DNA of 64,000 bases, from contig NC_084471.1 of assembly GCF_027409185.1 (NCBI RefSeq), forward strand, positions 5,982,535-6,046,534. The letters run 5' to 3'. The stretch is from Cynocephalus volans (lineage: Eukaryota > Chordata > Mammalia > Dermoptera > Cynocephalidae). Within the stretch, counting starts at the first letter, position 1. The number at the start of each line of letters is the position of its first letter. Shown piece after piece: positions 46,236 to 57,965 of this stretch. The notes beneath the pieces are model-generated. The model was not told the origin of the DNA and did no database searches. It saw only the letters and a program-made list of their open reading frames with translations. The translations under genes were made by a program, and so were the position numbers.

Positions 46236-46799
46236 TCTCCGAGTAGGTAACTTCCGATTTGCAGAAGCAAGAAACGGGCAACTTTGGCACAGCACAGTGT
46301 GTTCCAAATTGTCCATTTTATGAAACTTGTTCAGTCAGAATTGATGGGCAATCTCCAGGTGTAGGAATTTTCATGTCCCCGATGAATCACAAAGAGGACC
46401 TGCTGTTTGTCATCCGGCCCACATGCATGCCTTCTGCTTTCAGAGTCCACACTTAGGGGTAGAGGCCAGCTGGAGCTTGTGAGGGGAGAGTCCCCCCCAA
46501 ATAGGAAAAGAGCTGAAAGATGGTAGGGGGGGGATTGTCTTTGGGGGAATAATGACCACTTTTTGATCCCTTGAGTGGAGGCAGCAGAGTTACATGGGGT
46601 GGCAGCAGAGGGGTCTGTTGGGGCCTCCAGGGGGACGCCAGCAGCTGTTTGGGAGAAGTTGTGATCTACTTGGGGAGAGGTGTTTTGCCCCAGGGAAGAG
46701 AAAAGGGCAGGAATGGGGCAAGGGAGGTGGGGGCAGGGGAGGAGAAAGGGAGAGGGAGGGTTGTTTGTGTTTGATGTCATTCAGACTCGGGAAGCCAGT

Positions 46800-47010
46800 C
46801 TGCACATGTAAATGAACTTGAAAATGTAATTAAGAGTATATACATATTGGAGACTATAATCCCTAGTTTAATGTGAGATGCAGCTTACAAAGTGACAGGT
46901 AGCATTTCCTGCAATCAGTGCTATGACTCTTATCTGTGATTAATGCATCTTGGTGGTAATAAATGCACCACAGATAAATGCCAGAATTATTTCTTAAGTA
47001 CAGTTTGCAG
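46800..47010. promoter_or_regulatory. AT-rich candidate enhancer in intron 2
   Basis: Dense homeodomain/GATA-like words (atgtaattaagag, ttatctgtgattaatgc, ggtaataaatgcacc) without repeat signature, flanked by ordinary sequence. Candidate only. Confidence 0.4.
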
Positions 47011-47394
47011 CCCCACCAAACGCACGGTTTTCTTTGCCCACATTGCTGACATTCTTCTCCCAGCTGCCATGTAGGTAGGTCCATCCCTCTAAGAGCCTGT
47101 CCTGGTTCGGGAGGAGAGGTTGACCAGAGTTGCGGTGCCATTGTGGACTGGGGCCAGAGGAACCTAGAGGTGGTCAGAACTGCAGGCGCTGGGGGGTGGC
47201 AGAAGTGGGCACATCACAGGGCAGTTGCAAGGACCCACCTGTGGCTGTCATCTCAAAGCAGGAGCTGGGACTTGGGTGGCCCAGCATGTTCAATGTAGGG
47301 GCCTGGAAGGGAGCTGAGTGTACTCTCTGGAGTGTGCCCAGACGAGGGTGCTCAGACGGTGAGGGCACCAGCAGCCGTGGCTTGTGTGCAAGCT

Positions 47395-47670
47395 GTGACA
47401 TCCAGCACACATCTGCTGTGTGCCCACTCTGTGCTAGTGTGTGTTGGGGACACTGTAGTGAACAGAATGGGCCACTGTGTTGCTCCCAGTCTCAGCAGGG
47501 AAGACAGGTAAGACGACAGATAAGGGGAAGAATCGATAAGAGCATAATAAATGAAATATAGAGCAGGGTAGGAGGGGGCATGTGCTGTGGCAGAGAGCAG
47601 AGCAGGGTGAGGGGTGTGTGTGGCAATTTTAAACAGAGTGGCCTGGAGGAGATCAGAGAATTGAAGGGAC
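47395..47670 (-). mobile_element. L2 LINE fragment
   Basis: ctgctgtgtgcccactctgtgc, gggacactgtagtgaacag, agacgacagataaggg and gtggcctggaggagatcag fit reversed L2. Confidence 0.55.
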
Positions 47671-47975
47671 AGGGTAGGGGCCTGTCCTCTCCAATGTGAC
47701 AAACCTCTGCCTTTAAATCACTGACTGGCCACAATGTCTGAGAGGGAGCAGCCCTTTTGTGGAGCAGAGAGTTGACTGTGAGCTGGAAGTTACATGAAGT
47801 CTGACTTCAATTCCAAATCTGGAGGTTTTCCCTGATCGTGAGAGCTGAGTGGGGATAGAGCTGGTTGCTTGTGACCTGGTGCCACGCCACCACTTGGTCA
47901 GTGCCGGAGGAGCAGCCCCACCCCAGTGGGCCCATCTCCCCCATGCTGAGATTCTGTGGTTCAGAAATCCTGAGA

Positions 47976-47990
47976 CTCAGCAAGGATTCT
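47976..47990. repeat. Target-site duplication of the U6 fragment (left copy)
   Basis: ctcagcaaggattct; identical to 48023-48037. The nick context on + is GATTCT/GT. Confidence 0.93.
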
Positions 47991-48022
47991 AATTTTAGTA
48001 TATGTGCTGCCGAAGCGAGCAC
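47991..48022 (-). pseudogene. U6 snRNA tailless retropseudogene (nt 1-32 only)
   Basis: Read on the - strand, the 32 bp match U6 snRNA from its first nucleotide (GTGCTCGCTTCGGCAGCAC...) to nt 32 (...ACTAAAATT) without a mismatch. The U6 5' end coincides exactly with the junction to a perfect 15-bp direct repeat ctcagcaaggattct; the same repeat lies at the other end. There is no poly(A), and the rest of U6 (nt 33-107) is absent. This fits the tailless retropseudogene class: a 3'-truncated small RNA inserted by L1 machinery. It cannot be a working U6 gene, since it lacks the body, the external promoter and the T-run terminator. Confidence 0.93.
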
Positions 48023-48037
48023 CTCAGCAAGGATTCT
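48023..48037. repeat. Target-site duplication of the U6 fragment (right copy)
   Basis: ctcagcaaggattct immediately follows the U6 5' end; followed by gtgactg. Confidence 0.93.
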
Positions 48038-49703
48038 GTGACTGCCCAGTTATAGTCTGAAGTTCCCTGACTATGGTGGGGACTGCAAACTCCCGTGCTG
48101 CGGGGCTGGTGAGCAGTCCTGGCTGGGGGCTGCAGGGCCCAGTACCACCCTTGTCGTGTGACACGGGTCTCGGGCAGCCTCCTCTGGTTTTCCAAGAGAA
48201 GCCAGAAATGTGTGTTTATGTAAAGTCTCCTGATGGTTCCATGTGGACAGTGAATTACAGCCTTTCCCAAACACCTCTCGTCAGAAGGGACACTCCTGCA
48301 GGCCAGATGTGACTGTCGCCATGGCCGTGCTCTGGGCTCCCTGCCACTTTCTCTTTGTCATGGCCTGGACACCTGGCTCCTTCCTCTCATCGTCCAGGGC
48401 CCAGCTGAAGTGGACGATCACCCTGACCTTGAGGACAGGGCCTGGTGTCCTTCCTCTCCATCACCCTGGGTTGTAATCTAGTGATGACCTCCCTCCCTTG
48501 CCTCTGTGTTCCCCCTTCAGCATCTGGGGAGGTGTCCACCTACAAAGCGCTAAATGCAGTTACTGAATGAGTCAGACCCTGATGCGCTGAGATTCTACAA
48601 CCTTAAGATTCCAAGATGCTAAAGTCTGTGACAGTGAGCCCAAGATTCACAGGCTGTAAGACTCTAGGTTCTACAATAGTTTGTTCCAAGATTTAGCGAT
48701 TCTACTGTCCTCGCGTGAGACCCAAACTCCTATGAGGGGAAGCTGATCAATTGCACGACCAGAGCACCATGAGGTTCAAGGGTGTTTATCTCTCATTTAG
48801 ATAAGTAAATGGGAATCAAATGTATTTCTGTGCATGAAATGACCCCACAGCCCCTCCCCACCATGCCCCAGCCTCACTCAGTGTCTCGTCGAAGTTATTT
48901 TATTAGCGTGTTCTGCTGAGTGGACTGGAATGGGGGACCGAGCCTCTCGTGTTGTGGATCTAATTAGAAACACAAGGGACGGACCAAGTAAGCAGCCTTT
49001 GGAGGGAGAAGAGTCTGGCAGCTCTTTTTAAAGTGTCCTTTAATGAACTTCTTTGGTACTTGTATCTTAGCAACACATTTTATTACATCCCGGTGCAGCT
49101 GGACTTGCTGTGCGGTAATTTATCCCCCGCACCCGTCCCCCCCAACTTTGGTGACTGGAGGGAGGAATGTCCCCACCCATTTCCCAAGGCTGTGTGTGCA
49201 TCTCTTCTGCTTTGTTTAGTTGACGAGAAAGGCAAACACTGCACTGGGAGCCGGGGACCTCGCTGGCTGGTAGGAGCTGGCGCGGAAGGGAACATGGCCC
49301 AGGCCTGAGAGGTGGGTGCCTGGCTGCTGCAAGTTCAAATGCTGCCCCTGCAGGCTGCAGGCTGCCTGTGGGTGTGCTGAATCCTGCCCCAGTGCTCCCT
49401 GCATTTGGGTATTTTTATCTGGACTTCTTTCCCATAATGAGACTAATGTGGATATGGTGGAAGTGGAGACATTTGAGACATTTGCAAATCTTTCTTCGTA
49501 GTCAAGAGCCCGTAAGTGAGGATGGGGAAGTGTTGAAGAGAGGCCACTACTAGACCAAGTGGACATGGTGGGAGGGCAGCACAAGGAGAGAAAGATGGCC
49601 TGGGGCTCGGGGCCAGATGCCCTCCCAGCCAGCCTGGCTGCTTGTGAGCCCTGGGGTCTCAGCTGGTCATGTTCCTTCTCTGAGCCGGAGCTGTCTCCTC
49701 TGC
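48038..49703 (+). other. Intron 2 unique DNA
   Basis: No exon or clear repeat. 48890-49090 is a mildly AT-rich unique patch with a ggatctaattagaaac homeodomain word. Confidence 0.5.
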
Positions 49704-50127
49704 TGTATGAGTCTCCTGAGGCTGCTGTAACAGATTACCAACATCTAGGTGGCTTAAAACAACAGAAATGTGTTCTCTCACAGTTCCGGAGGCCAGAAGT
49801 CAGAATCAAGGTGTCTGCAGGGCTGTGCTCCCTCCAGAGGCTCCAGAGAAGGATCCTCTCCTGCCCCCTCCAGCTCCTGGTGGCTCCTGGCAGTCATTGG
49901 CTTGTGGCCACATCACTCCAGTCTCTGCCTCTGTCTTCGTAGGATTGCTTTTCTTCTGTGTCTTTTTTCCTCTTATAAGGACACCAGTCATTGGATTTAG
50001 GGGCCACCCTAATCCAGAATGACCTCAGCCTAACTAATTGCATCTGCAGTACCCTATTTCCAAATAAGGTTACTTCTGAGGTTTCAGATGGATATGACTT
50101 TTGAGGGACACTATTCAACCCAGTTCA
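49704..50127 (-). mobile_element. MLT1-type solo LTR in PHF21B intron 2
   Basis: tctcctgaggctgctgtaac, gtggcttaaaacaacag, cacagttccggaggccag, ataaggacaccagtcattgg, ccctatttccaaataaggt, gacactattcaacccag. Reverse orientation. Confidence 0.85.
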
Positions 50128-53100
50128 TCTGCCAGTTGAAGCTGGTCATGCCTTCCTCGAATTAGAGTTGGTAAGATCAAAATTGACAGAGGATGCCTGT
50201 GCTACCCCAGCACCGGGGTGCTCCTTAGGCTCAGTACGTGCGTTCCCAGCCCTTGCCCTTTCCTTACGGCCAAGAGCCGAGATGGACAAATTGGAGAACC
50301 CTGCTCCGCTGTGAGCAGTGGGATGGCCATATTTTCTGAATCTGTCACCTGGCAGTTGGCTCAAATATTTGAAATCAGGACCATCCCAGCAATTCTGGGG
50401 TGCACCATTTATTATAGTCTGTGGCTCTCCAGAGGTGGGAGTTTGACATTAATTTGCGTGTGCCCTAGCGTATGGTTTAGGCCAACTGCTGTCCTGGACA
50501 GGGAGCCTCATCCCTGCCCCAGCTCATGCCACCTGAAGACCTCTGCTTAGGACTGTCCTTCGGATTGAGCAGTCCTGCAGGGCTGGAGTGTGTCAGCGGC
50601 AGAAGCACAGTCTTCTCTGCTCAGGAGGTGGATCGGGAGAGGCTCTGTCCTTTACGCTGTCATGGGAAGACCTGCAGTGAGGAGGGGGCTTTGTGGATGT
50701 GTGGAGTTGCACTGGTCAGCTTTGTAGTGGCAACACAGCCCCAGGCCTCGGGCTGACCACGGTGGTGAGTGAGAAGTGGCTGAGCCAAGGATCCCAGGCT
50801 GGAGGAGGCACCCTTGGCTGTGCTGGAGGTGGGTGGAGTACTCGAGGACAGAACTGCAGTGGCTCTTGAAGTTTCTGCTTGGATGTGGCACGTGTCACTC
50901 TTGCTTTCATTCCATCAGCCGAAGCAAGTGACAGCAGAGAGCCCCCGAGAGTCACATGACTAGGGTGGTACGTGTCATCTGCCAAGTTGTGTAGCTGCTC
51001 AGGTGGCCCCTTTGCACACGTGCATCCCATGATACTGTGAGTCCCTGAGCCCAGGGGAGGGGGCATTGGGAGAAGCACGGCCTCTGGAGGGGACAGACCT
51101 GGGTCCGGATCCTGCCTGTGCCTCTACAAGGTCCTGCCTGTTCCCTGTGCCTGGGTCAAAGCAGGTTTTCCCTAGGTCCCCGGATGCCCCGTCCTTTTCC
51201 ACCTCGGGGGATGTGTGTTCTGCCTGGGGTGCTCTCTCAGCAACCAATCCAGTCAGGGAGGTGCAGTGCCTCTCTGGTGCCCCTGCCCTGGGCCCTCCTG
51301 TTCTGTGTCCTCTCTGTGACACCCATTGCTCTTGTGATTCCTGGTTGAGCAGGGGTCATGTGCAGTAGTGCCAGGCCCCCGCTGATGCCTCTCCTGTCCT
51401 GCTCTGGGCACGCAGCGAGAACTCGGTGGGCGTGTGTGCAGTGGCTGGCAGGAGACACCAGGCTGCATGTCATTTGTAAAGGGATCGTTTGTTCCTCTGG
51501 GGCTGTGAGCATGTGAGCTGCTGTAACTCAAGCACTTCTGTTTGGACCTATGCTAAACATTTGCTGGAAGGCCAGCTGGTCATTCACATGTACTCCTTGA
51601 GATCATTAGGCAGTGGCTCCTGTAGACACCCTATAAACAGGCAGCACAGACCTGGCAGGCAAGAGTGCTGTGACAATGGCCGAGACTCGATAGAGTCCCC
51701 AGGTGTGGAGGCAGCAGCGGTGGCCGGGATTTACCACTGGTACCATTATCCTCCTCCTCGTCACCCATGAAAGTCTTCCTCACCCCACTACAGGCGCTTG
51801 TATGCCCTCCCTCCATCCACTGTCCCAAGTCACGAGCTCCCTGCTGTGTCACAGACATCAGGGAAGTGGCCGTAAATGAGACGCTGAGTGAGGACAAGTG
51901 TACAGGACTGGGCAGCCACGCAGCTGTGTCCCAAATTCTCCAGTAGAACCTCTGGCTGCCCCGTGGCAGCTCTGGGGAGCGGGGGAGTGCTCAGTTCTCT
52001 CTGAGAAGTGTTAGGGCAGATTCTCCTCATTTTACAGATGAGGAAACCAAGGGGTACAGAGAGGCCTGCTCAAGGCCCACAGCAGGTGAGGGGTAGCAGC
52101 AGATTCCAGAAGCATCTACCTGACTCCAGGAGGCATGATTATCCCCACGGTGCAGATAAGGAAATGGAGGCCCCAGAATGAGTTCCCCACATCACCAGCT
52201 CCTGGGTGGCAGCACCCAGATCCTCACCCAAAAGCTTACCCTTGCCCTGGGGTGGCGTCAGCTCCCGGGGGTCTGCGTGAGTCCTTGCAGCTCTGTGGGT
52301 GGAAGGGACTCAGCCCCTTGGTCTTCAAATCCAGGTTGCTTGCTGTGTTCTTGGGCTGTTGCTGTCCCCTCCGTACTTCTGCCCCACCCCAAATTCACAA
52401 TGTCCCCCCTTGGTCTGCCCTCTCATGTGACAGCCACTGTTCCAATACCTGCCAGGTGTGTGCTACTTAGGGAAGAAACGAGGAGTTTGACGGTGGGGAT
52501 TTGGTGTTTGGTATGATCTGGGCAGCTTTGGACATGAAGGGGAGATGAGATCACGTGGAAGCTCCAGACTGTCCCCTGCTGCTCCCGCCCCCAGGAGGAG
52601 GCTGGCCGGCCAGCCCGGGATGCATTGACACATCTGTACAGGGCTGTCGATGTGCTGCCTTTGCCCGAGATTGGACACGTCGAGGCTGGAGGCTTTATTA
52701 GCTGCAGATTGTGGAGTCTCACGGCCTGTGGGCTGAGCTGGCTGTGGGGTTTTCTCACCCCACATGGCACATGGCAGTCATTAGAATCTCTTCAGTAGGC
52801 ATGGAGCAGAAATGGCAGCACAGTTTTACTCCACTGTCTCAATTCCTTCCCTCCTTCCTTTTTAGTGTAGTAAAGTTACACAGCATGAACTTTATCATCT
52901 GCACTTTCTTGGGGCGCTGGGTTGTGCCATGGTCACTGGCTGCCATCCCTGTCAGCTCCTTCCTGAGTGCTTTGTCTGGCATTCCCAGGCAGCAGGTTCC
53001 TGCACTGTGGCTTCAGAGGGGCTTTGTCCAAACCCTTGGAGAACTCTCCCCTGCAAGGGGCATCAGTGGTACTTCCTACGACCTGGGAGGCCGTGGAGGG

Positions 53101-54349
53101 AAAGGGGGTTAACACAGAACCGAATTTTGGCTTATACTAAAGAACTTCCCAAGCATCCAGGTTTGCACTGAGAACGGTCAGCTGCTGGAGGGGACTAGCT
53201 GCCAGTCACTGGAGTTGGTCAGGAGTGAGGGTTGCTGGAGAAGGGCTGTTTGCATGTGGGGTTAGACCTGGCCAAGTGGGCTCCCCTCTGACCTGGGGTC
53301 TGGGTTTCTTTAATGCTCCCAAACAGCCCATCTCATGTACTGGCCAATGGCTTCATTAAAAACATTGTTTCTTAGGTTACTTAGTTGGTTCCTTTATTAA
53401 GTGTGTTTGGGAGGATACCAAAGAATGAATTCTCTTAGCCCCTCCCCCCTCTAAACCCAGATGACTCCCTAAGCCAGCCTGGAAAAGCCATCCCCGTGTC
53501 CGCAGGCGAATTCTGCTACTTGTGTGCCCGATGGAGGCCAGTATAGCTGTCAGGCCTGGTCAGCAGGCCAAGGAGGGAGGCCCAATGGGACACAGAGCGG
53601 AACTAGAGACAGTGTGCCATGGCCACAGAGAGCCGCTGGCTGGGGTGCAGGTGGCGCCTGGCCTCCATTTCAGGGTTCCCTGAGCTCCACAAGGAACTGC
53701 CCCTCCGTTGGGGTCCTGGCCCCTTGTGTCCCACAGAGAGGACAGCAGCTATGTCCCACCATCTGAGGGAGCCAGGCTTGCCCCATTCTCAGCCTCTTCT
53801 TGAGTCTCTCCCGAGGCGGTGGCTGTGGGAGCCCCTTCCACATTGCGGAGGAATGAGTCTTCACACACAGAGGGTTTTCCAGACTGTGGAGACCCTTCCC
53901 ATTCTGTGCACACAGAGTGCCTGTGACGTGGGACTCATGCCATGCCACGGAGTGGCCTCACTGCCTCCTCCCGCCCGTCTTAGGGAGTGCTCACTAACGT
54001 GCGCGTTGGCCTTTTCGTCTCCCCAAGGAGGGTTTCCTCATTCAAACTCGACCCTCTCGGTGCACGAAGACTAAAATTATGAGCGTTAATGACTGAATGA
54101 TACCCTCACTTGGAATAAAGCCCCAGTTGCATTTCTCTGGATGGTTTATGGAGGCTGTCCCCACCCGTGACAGCCCTGGAAGGGGGCAGGTGGAGCTCTG
54201 GGGCCAGACACAGATGCGGGAGGAGTGACGTGGCCGCAGCCCCACCATGGTGGCCGCTGCTTTCCTGCCGAGGTGGTCAGAACTCGCCTGGGACACGCAG
54301 CTAGCAGACTTCTGCCTTTTTACGCTTTGGTAACATGTCCTAGCTGTGT
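50128..54349 (+). other. Intron 2 DNA, no gene seen
   Basis: Mostly GC-rich unique sequence. An old MIR/L2 patch at 52025-52190 (cattttacagatgaggaaacc, gcagataaggaaatgg) and an L1-like scrap at 52855-52910. Open frames up to 133 codons have no recognisable content. Confidence 0.5.
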
Positions 54350-54915
54350 TAAATGACATTCATCAGAATTTGTTACTGTGGTAAGATAGGCATAATGTAA
54401 GATTTCCCATTCTAACCATTCTTAGGTGTACAGTTCAGTGACATTAAGCACATTCATGTTTTTTGTTGTGCGACTGCTAGCACCCTGCACGTCCAGAACT
54501 TTTTCATCTTCCCAAAGTGAAACTATCCATGTTTAACACTAGCCCCTCTTTCCCTTTTCCTGACCCCGGCACCACTGTTCGACTTTCTGTCTCTATGAAT
54601 TTGCTCCTCTAGATGCCTCATGCGAGTGGAATAACACAGCATTTGTCTTTTTGTGTCTGGCTTATTTCAGTTAGCATAATGTCTTCAGGGTTAATCCATA
54701 TTTCAGCAGGTGTCAGAATTTCCTTCCTTTTGAAGGCTGAATAATATTCCATTGAATGTGTATACCACATTGTGTTTATCCCTTCATCTGTCAGTGGACA
54801 CTTGGATTTCTTTTTGCTACTGTGAATAGTGCTGTGGACATGAGGGTGCAAATACCTGTTCAAGTCCCTGCTTTCAGTTCTTTTGGGTGTATATCCAGAA
54901 GGGGGATTGCTGGAT
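54350..54915 (-). mobile_element. Old L1M-type LINE-1 3' fragment
   Basis: Reverse-strand L1 3' sequence including a decayed ORF2 C-terminus: the - strand frame at 54618-54863 still reads THSMEYYSAFKRKEI and ISQTQKDK, motifs shared with intact ORF2. The rest is broken. Confidence 0.85.
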
Positions 54916-55787
54916 TGGACTTTTGCTTTTTATCTTGGACAAACCCACATGGAGAAGAGAAACCTGAAGGGTTGCTCGGGTCATCTGCTGGGGATGAAGT
55001 ACAGGGGTGGCCACCTTCCCTCAGACTGTGTGTGTCCTGTGGTTGAGGGAGCCACAGTTTCGACATCACTGTCTGCTGAGGAATTTGGGTGCCTCTCAGC
55101 TGGCTTCCCTGGCCCCTAGCAGGTATCTTCCCTGGAGACACAGGCATGGGTGGAAGCAGACACCAGTGGAAGCGTCCAGGGAGCCTGTAGGCCACTTCAG
55201 TGTGCACTTTACAAGGGTTATGCCAGTGCCGTAAAGGATTTCCCCGACTGGAGATTTGCATTGATGTTAAAAAAATGGACATTAATAAATGTAGCTCAGT
55301 CGTGGTGGTTTGTCCAGACTTTATATCATGTCATTTATTTTCCTTTTTTCACCCCTTTTTTCATGATGATCAGTCAGTGCAGATGTAGGACCAGTTTCCC
55401 CGAGTCTCCTCATTCACTAACAACTAATGTATGTACAGCAGCGTTTAGGTGTATCAGGCACTGCCACATACATTAACCCATTGGAATGTCACGTGTCACA
55501 GTAAAAAAGCCAAGGTTTGAGGGCTGGTGGGCCTTTCCCGAGGCTTCCACAAATACAAATCTAGAGATAGCAGGAGACCAAACTGGGACTGGAAGTCACC
55601 TCCTAGGGCCATTCTTGCCGCTTCCCATGCCATTGCTGCTTCCAACGTGCTCCTTGAGCCGGAGTTGAGGAATGTCAATATTGTGAGGCTTTCCAGAGGC
55701 TCCTCAGTGAGTGGTTCTTTACCTGTGGCTCTTCAGACCATGTTCCTGTGATTATGCTGACATGCCCAGGCCAGGCTGAGGCACACT
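54916..55787 (+). other. Intron 2 unique DNA
   Basis: Includes an AT-rich unique patch at 55240-55390 (gatttgcattgatg, gacattaataaatg) that could be regulatory. No gene. Confidence 0.45.
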
Positions 55788-56140
55788 GCTGTGGACTAAA
55801 TGTTTGTGTTCCCCCAGAATTCATATGTTGAAACCTAACCTGCAGGGTGTTAGGAGTGGGGCCTTTGGGAGGTGATTAGGTCATGAGGGTGGAGCCTCAG
55901 GAATGGCTTAGAGCCCTTATAAAAGAGGCCTGGAGGAGCCTGCCCGCCCCTTCTGCCACGTGATGGCACAGCAACAAGGTGCCATCTCTGAAGCAGAGAG
56001 CAACTGTCCCCAGACACTGAATCTGCTGGCACCTGGATCTTGGACTTCCCAGCCACCAGAACCGTAAGGAATAAATTTCTGTCACTTATAAATTACCCAG
56101 TCTAAGGGATTTTGTTATAGCAGACCAAAACAACCAAGAC
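55788..56140 (+). mobile_element. MST/MLT1-type solo LTR (ERVL-MaLR)
   Basis: aattcatatgttgaaacctaac, gtggggcctttgggaggtgattaggtcat, tcttggacttcccagccaccagaac, and aataaatttctgt followed by a tttgttatagcag end. The best preserved LTR here; the AATAAA is its polyadenylation signal. Confidence 0.85.
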
Positions 56141-56534
56141 TTAAGCCATTGCTAAACTTCAACAATAGTGTTTTCCAGTTTACAGGGAAAAAAGTAGCAA
56201 TCCACAGACCTTTCTCCATTCAGTTTTCTTTTCTGGCATTAATATTTCTTAAACCTTTGTTTCTTGGGCTATAGCAGAGGATAAAATGACACAATAAGTA
56301 GCAGACAAAAATTTACAATTGGTTGTGATTATTTTGAAGACTTTGATGAATGTCTGCTAGTGACCTTTCACAGGCAGTTACATGCAGTTCTATTTTCAAC
56401 AGTGAAGTTTTTCCTTAGTTGTGTCATGGAATTAACTATGTCAGTAGTTCATGGTGTTTTGCAGGAATGTTGTCCTAGACTCTGCTTCCTAAATAAGTTT
56501 AACAAATGCTGGCTGAACTCCAGGATTCCCTCTT

Positions 56535-56578
56535 TTTTAAAAAAATTTTCTTTTAATTAATTAATTATTTATTTATTT
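56535..56578. repeat. 44-bp AT-rich insert between 14-bp direct repeats
   Basis: caggattccctctt occurs at 56521-56534 and 56579-56592, enclosing TTTTAAAAAAATTTT and ttaattaa/atttattt tracts. The flanks look like a target-site duplication. The insert partly resembles the A-rich L1 tail in reverse orientation, but there is no long poly(T), so a tiny retro-insertion or a repair filler are both possible. Confidence 0.6.
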
Positions 56579-56789
56579 CAGGATTCCCTCTTAGTAGCTC
56601 TGACTGGCTTGAGGTCTTTCTGTGGCAGGGAGTTCACTGTCTCCAAAGCAAGTCCACTCCAGGCCTGGACACCTCTGATCTTTAGAGTGGTCCACGTTGT
56701 TTGGAGGTCTGTCAGTTTCCACCTTTCCATTCATCCACCCACTGGGGCAGACATTTATGACCTATGGCCTGATAGCCGGAGATGGAGGG

Positions 56790-56842
56790 TGTGTGCGTGT
56801 GTGTGTGTGCGCGCGCGCGTGTGTGTGTGTGATGGAGGGTGT

Positions 56843-56887
<45 letters not shown>
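56790..56887 (+). repeat. (GT)n/(CG)n purine-pyrimidine tract
   Basis: gtgtgc, a run of gcgcgcgcg, then two gt arrays separated by a repeated gatggagggtgtgtg unit. Strong Z-DNA potential. Confidence 0.95.
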
Positions 56888-57234
56888 GGGGGCTCCATAG
56901 AATTAAGAACAATAAACCTCAATGCCTGCCCTCAAGGAGCTTCTTATCACCATGAAGAGCAGGTATGTGGCAACCTGGGGACGTGGTGGGATGCCCAGAG
57001 GTGGTGGCCACCAGTGCTCTGGGCGGTCAGAGGACTGTAAGATTTCTTGCCCTGGACACCTCTTCGTGGCTTCACCTCAGATCCCATCTCTGCCTCTTGT
57101 TAGTGTCACGACCTCGAGCACATTCCTGGCATCTGTAAGCCTCCACATGCTCATCTGCAAGGTTGAGGTAGTCACGAGCCTGCACAGAGCCTGGCACACG
57201 GCGAGGCTCGAGGTGTGACTTCTGGTCATGGCTC

Positions 57235-57965
57235 TCAGCACGTGTTACCTTCTACTGCTGGCTTCAGAGACACCTCTCCTTGGGTGTCCTACTGGCCTTC
57301 ATTCTCTCCTCTCTGTCCCAGCTCCCACCCTTATCTTGACGATTTCACCTGCTAAATATTTCTTATTTTCTCCTCGCATCTGCCACTCCTCCGCACCGCT
57401 CAGCAGCTCTCACTTGGACTATTCCAGCAGCCTCCTAACTGGTCTCTTACTTTCAGCATCTTCTTCTACACTGTTACCAGGTTGTTTTTCTAAGGTTTAG
57501 CTCTTATGTTACTTGTCGTGATTAGACACTACCTCTGACTCGCCACTGCCTACAGCAGTAGTTTCAGATGTTTTCTCAGCCTCTTGCCCAGGGATGAATC
57601 CAATAGAGAAGGAGCTTCTCTGCTTGAAGCTGGGGCTGAGACCTGGAGGCCACCACACACCTGCCTTCCTCTCCCAACTCAGGACACCAGTGAGTGGGAG
57701 ACACCTGGGGCTGCAGGGAACACAGCTTGGAGGCCAGTGGCTCGAAGAGTTCATTGCAGTGGACAGACGGGGTCTTTCATCATCTGACCTCCTGTCCCTG
57801 CTTCAGCCTTTTCTCCCAACACAAAACTGCTGATCATTTCCTGGCCGTACTAAACACCTGGGGTCACTGAGCCTTTGCCCAGGGCAGCTCTCCTGCTTGG
57901 GTTACACTCTTCTCTTTTGTTTTAACAAGGTTTGGCCCATCCATCAAGACCTAAGACCTAGACTC
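57235..57965 (+). mobile_element. L2 LINE fragment
   Basis: tggactattccagcagcctc, ctaactggtctcttactttc, ttgtttttctaaggtttag and later cagggcagctctcctgc match the sense L2 3' region. No usable frame. Confidence 0.6.

Noticed and set aside
47991..48022. Functional U6 snRNA gene
   Set aside because: Only nt 1-32 are present and no PSE/TATA promoter or T-run terminator flanks it.
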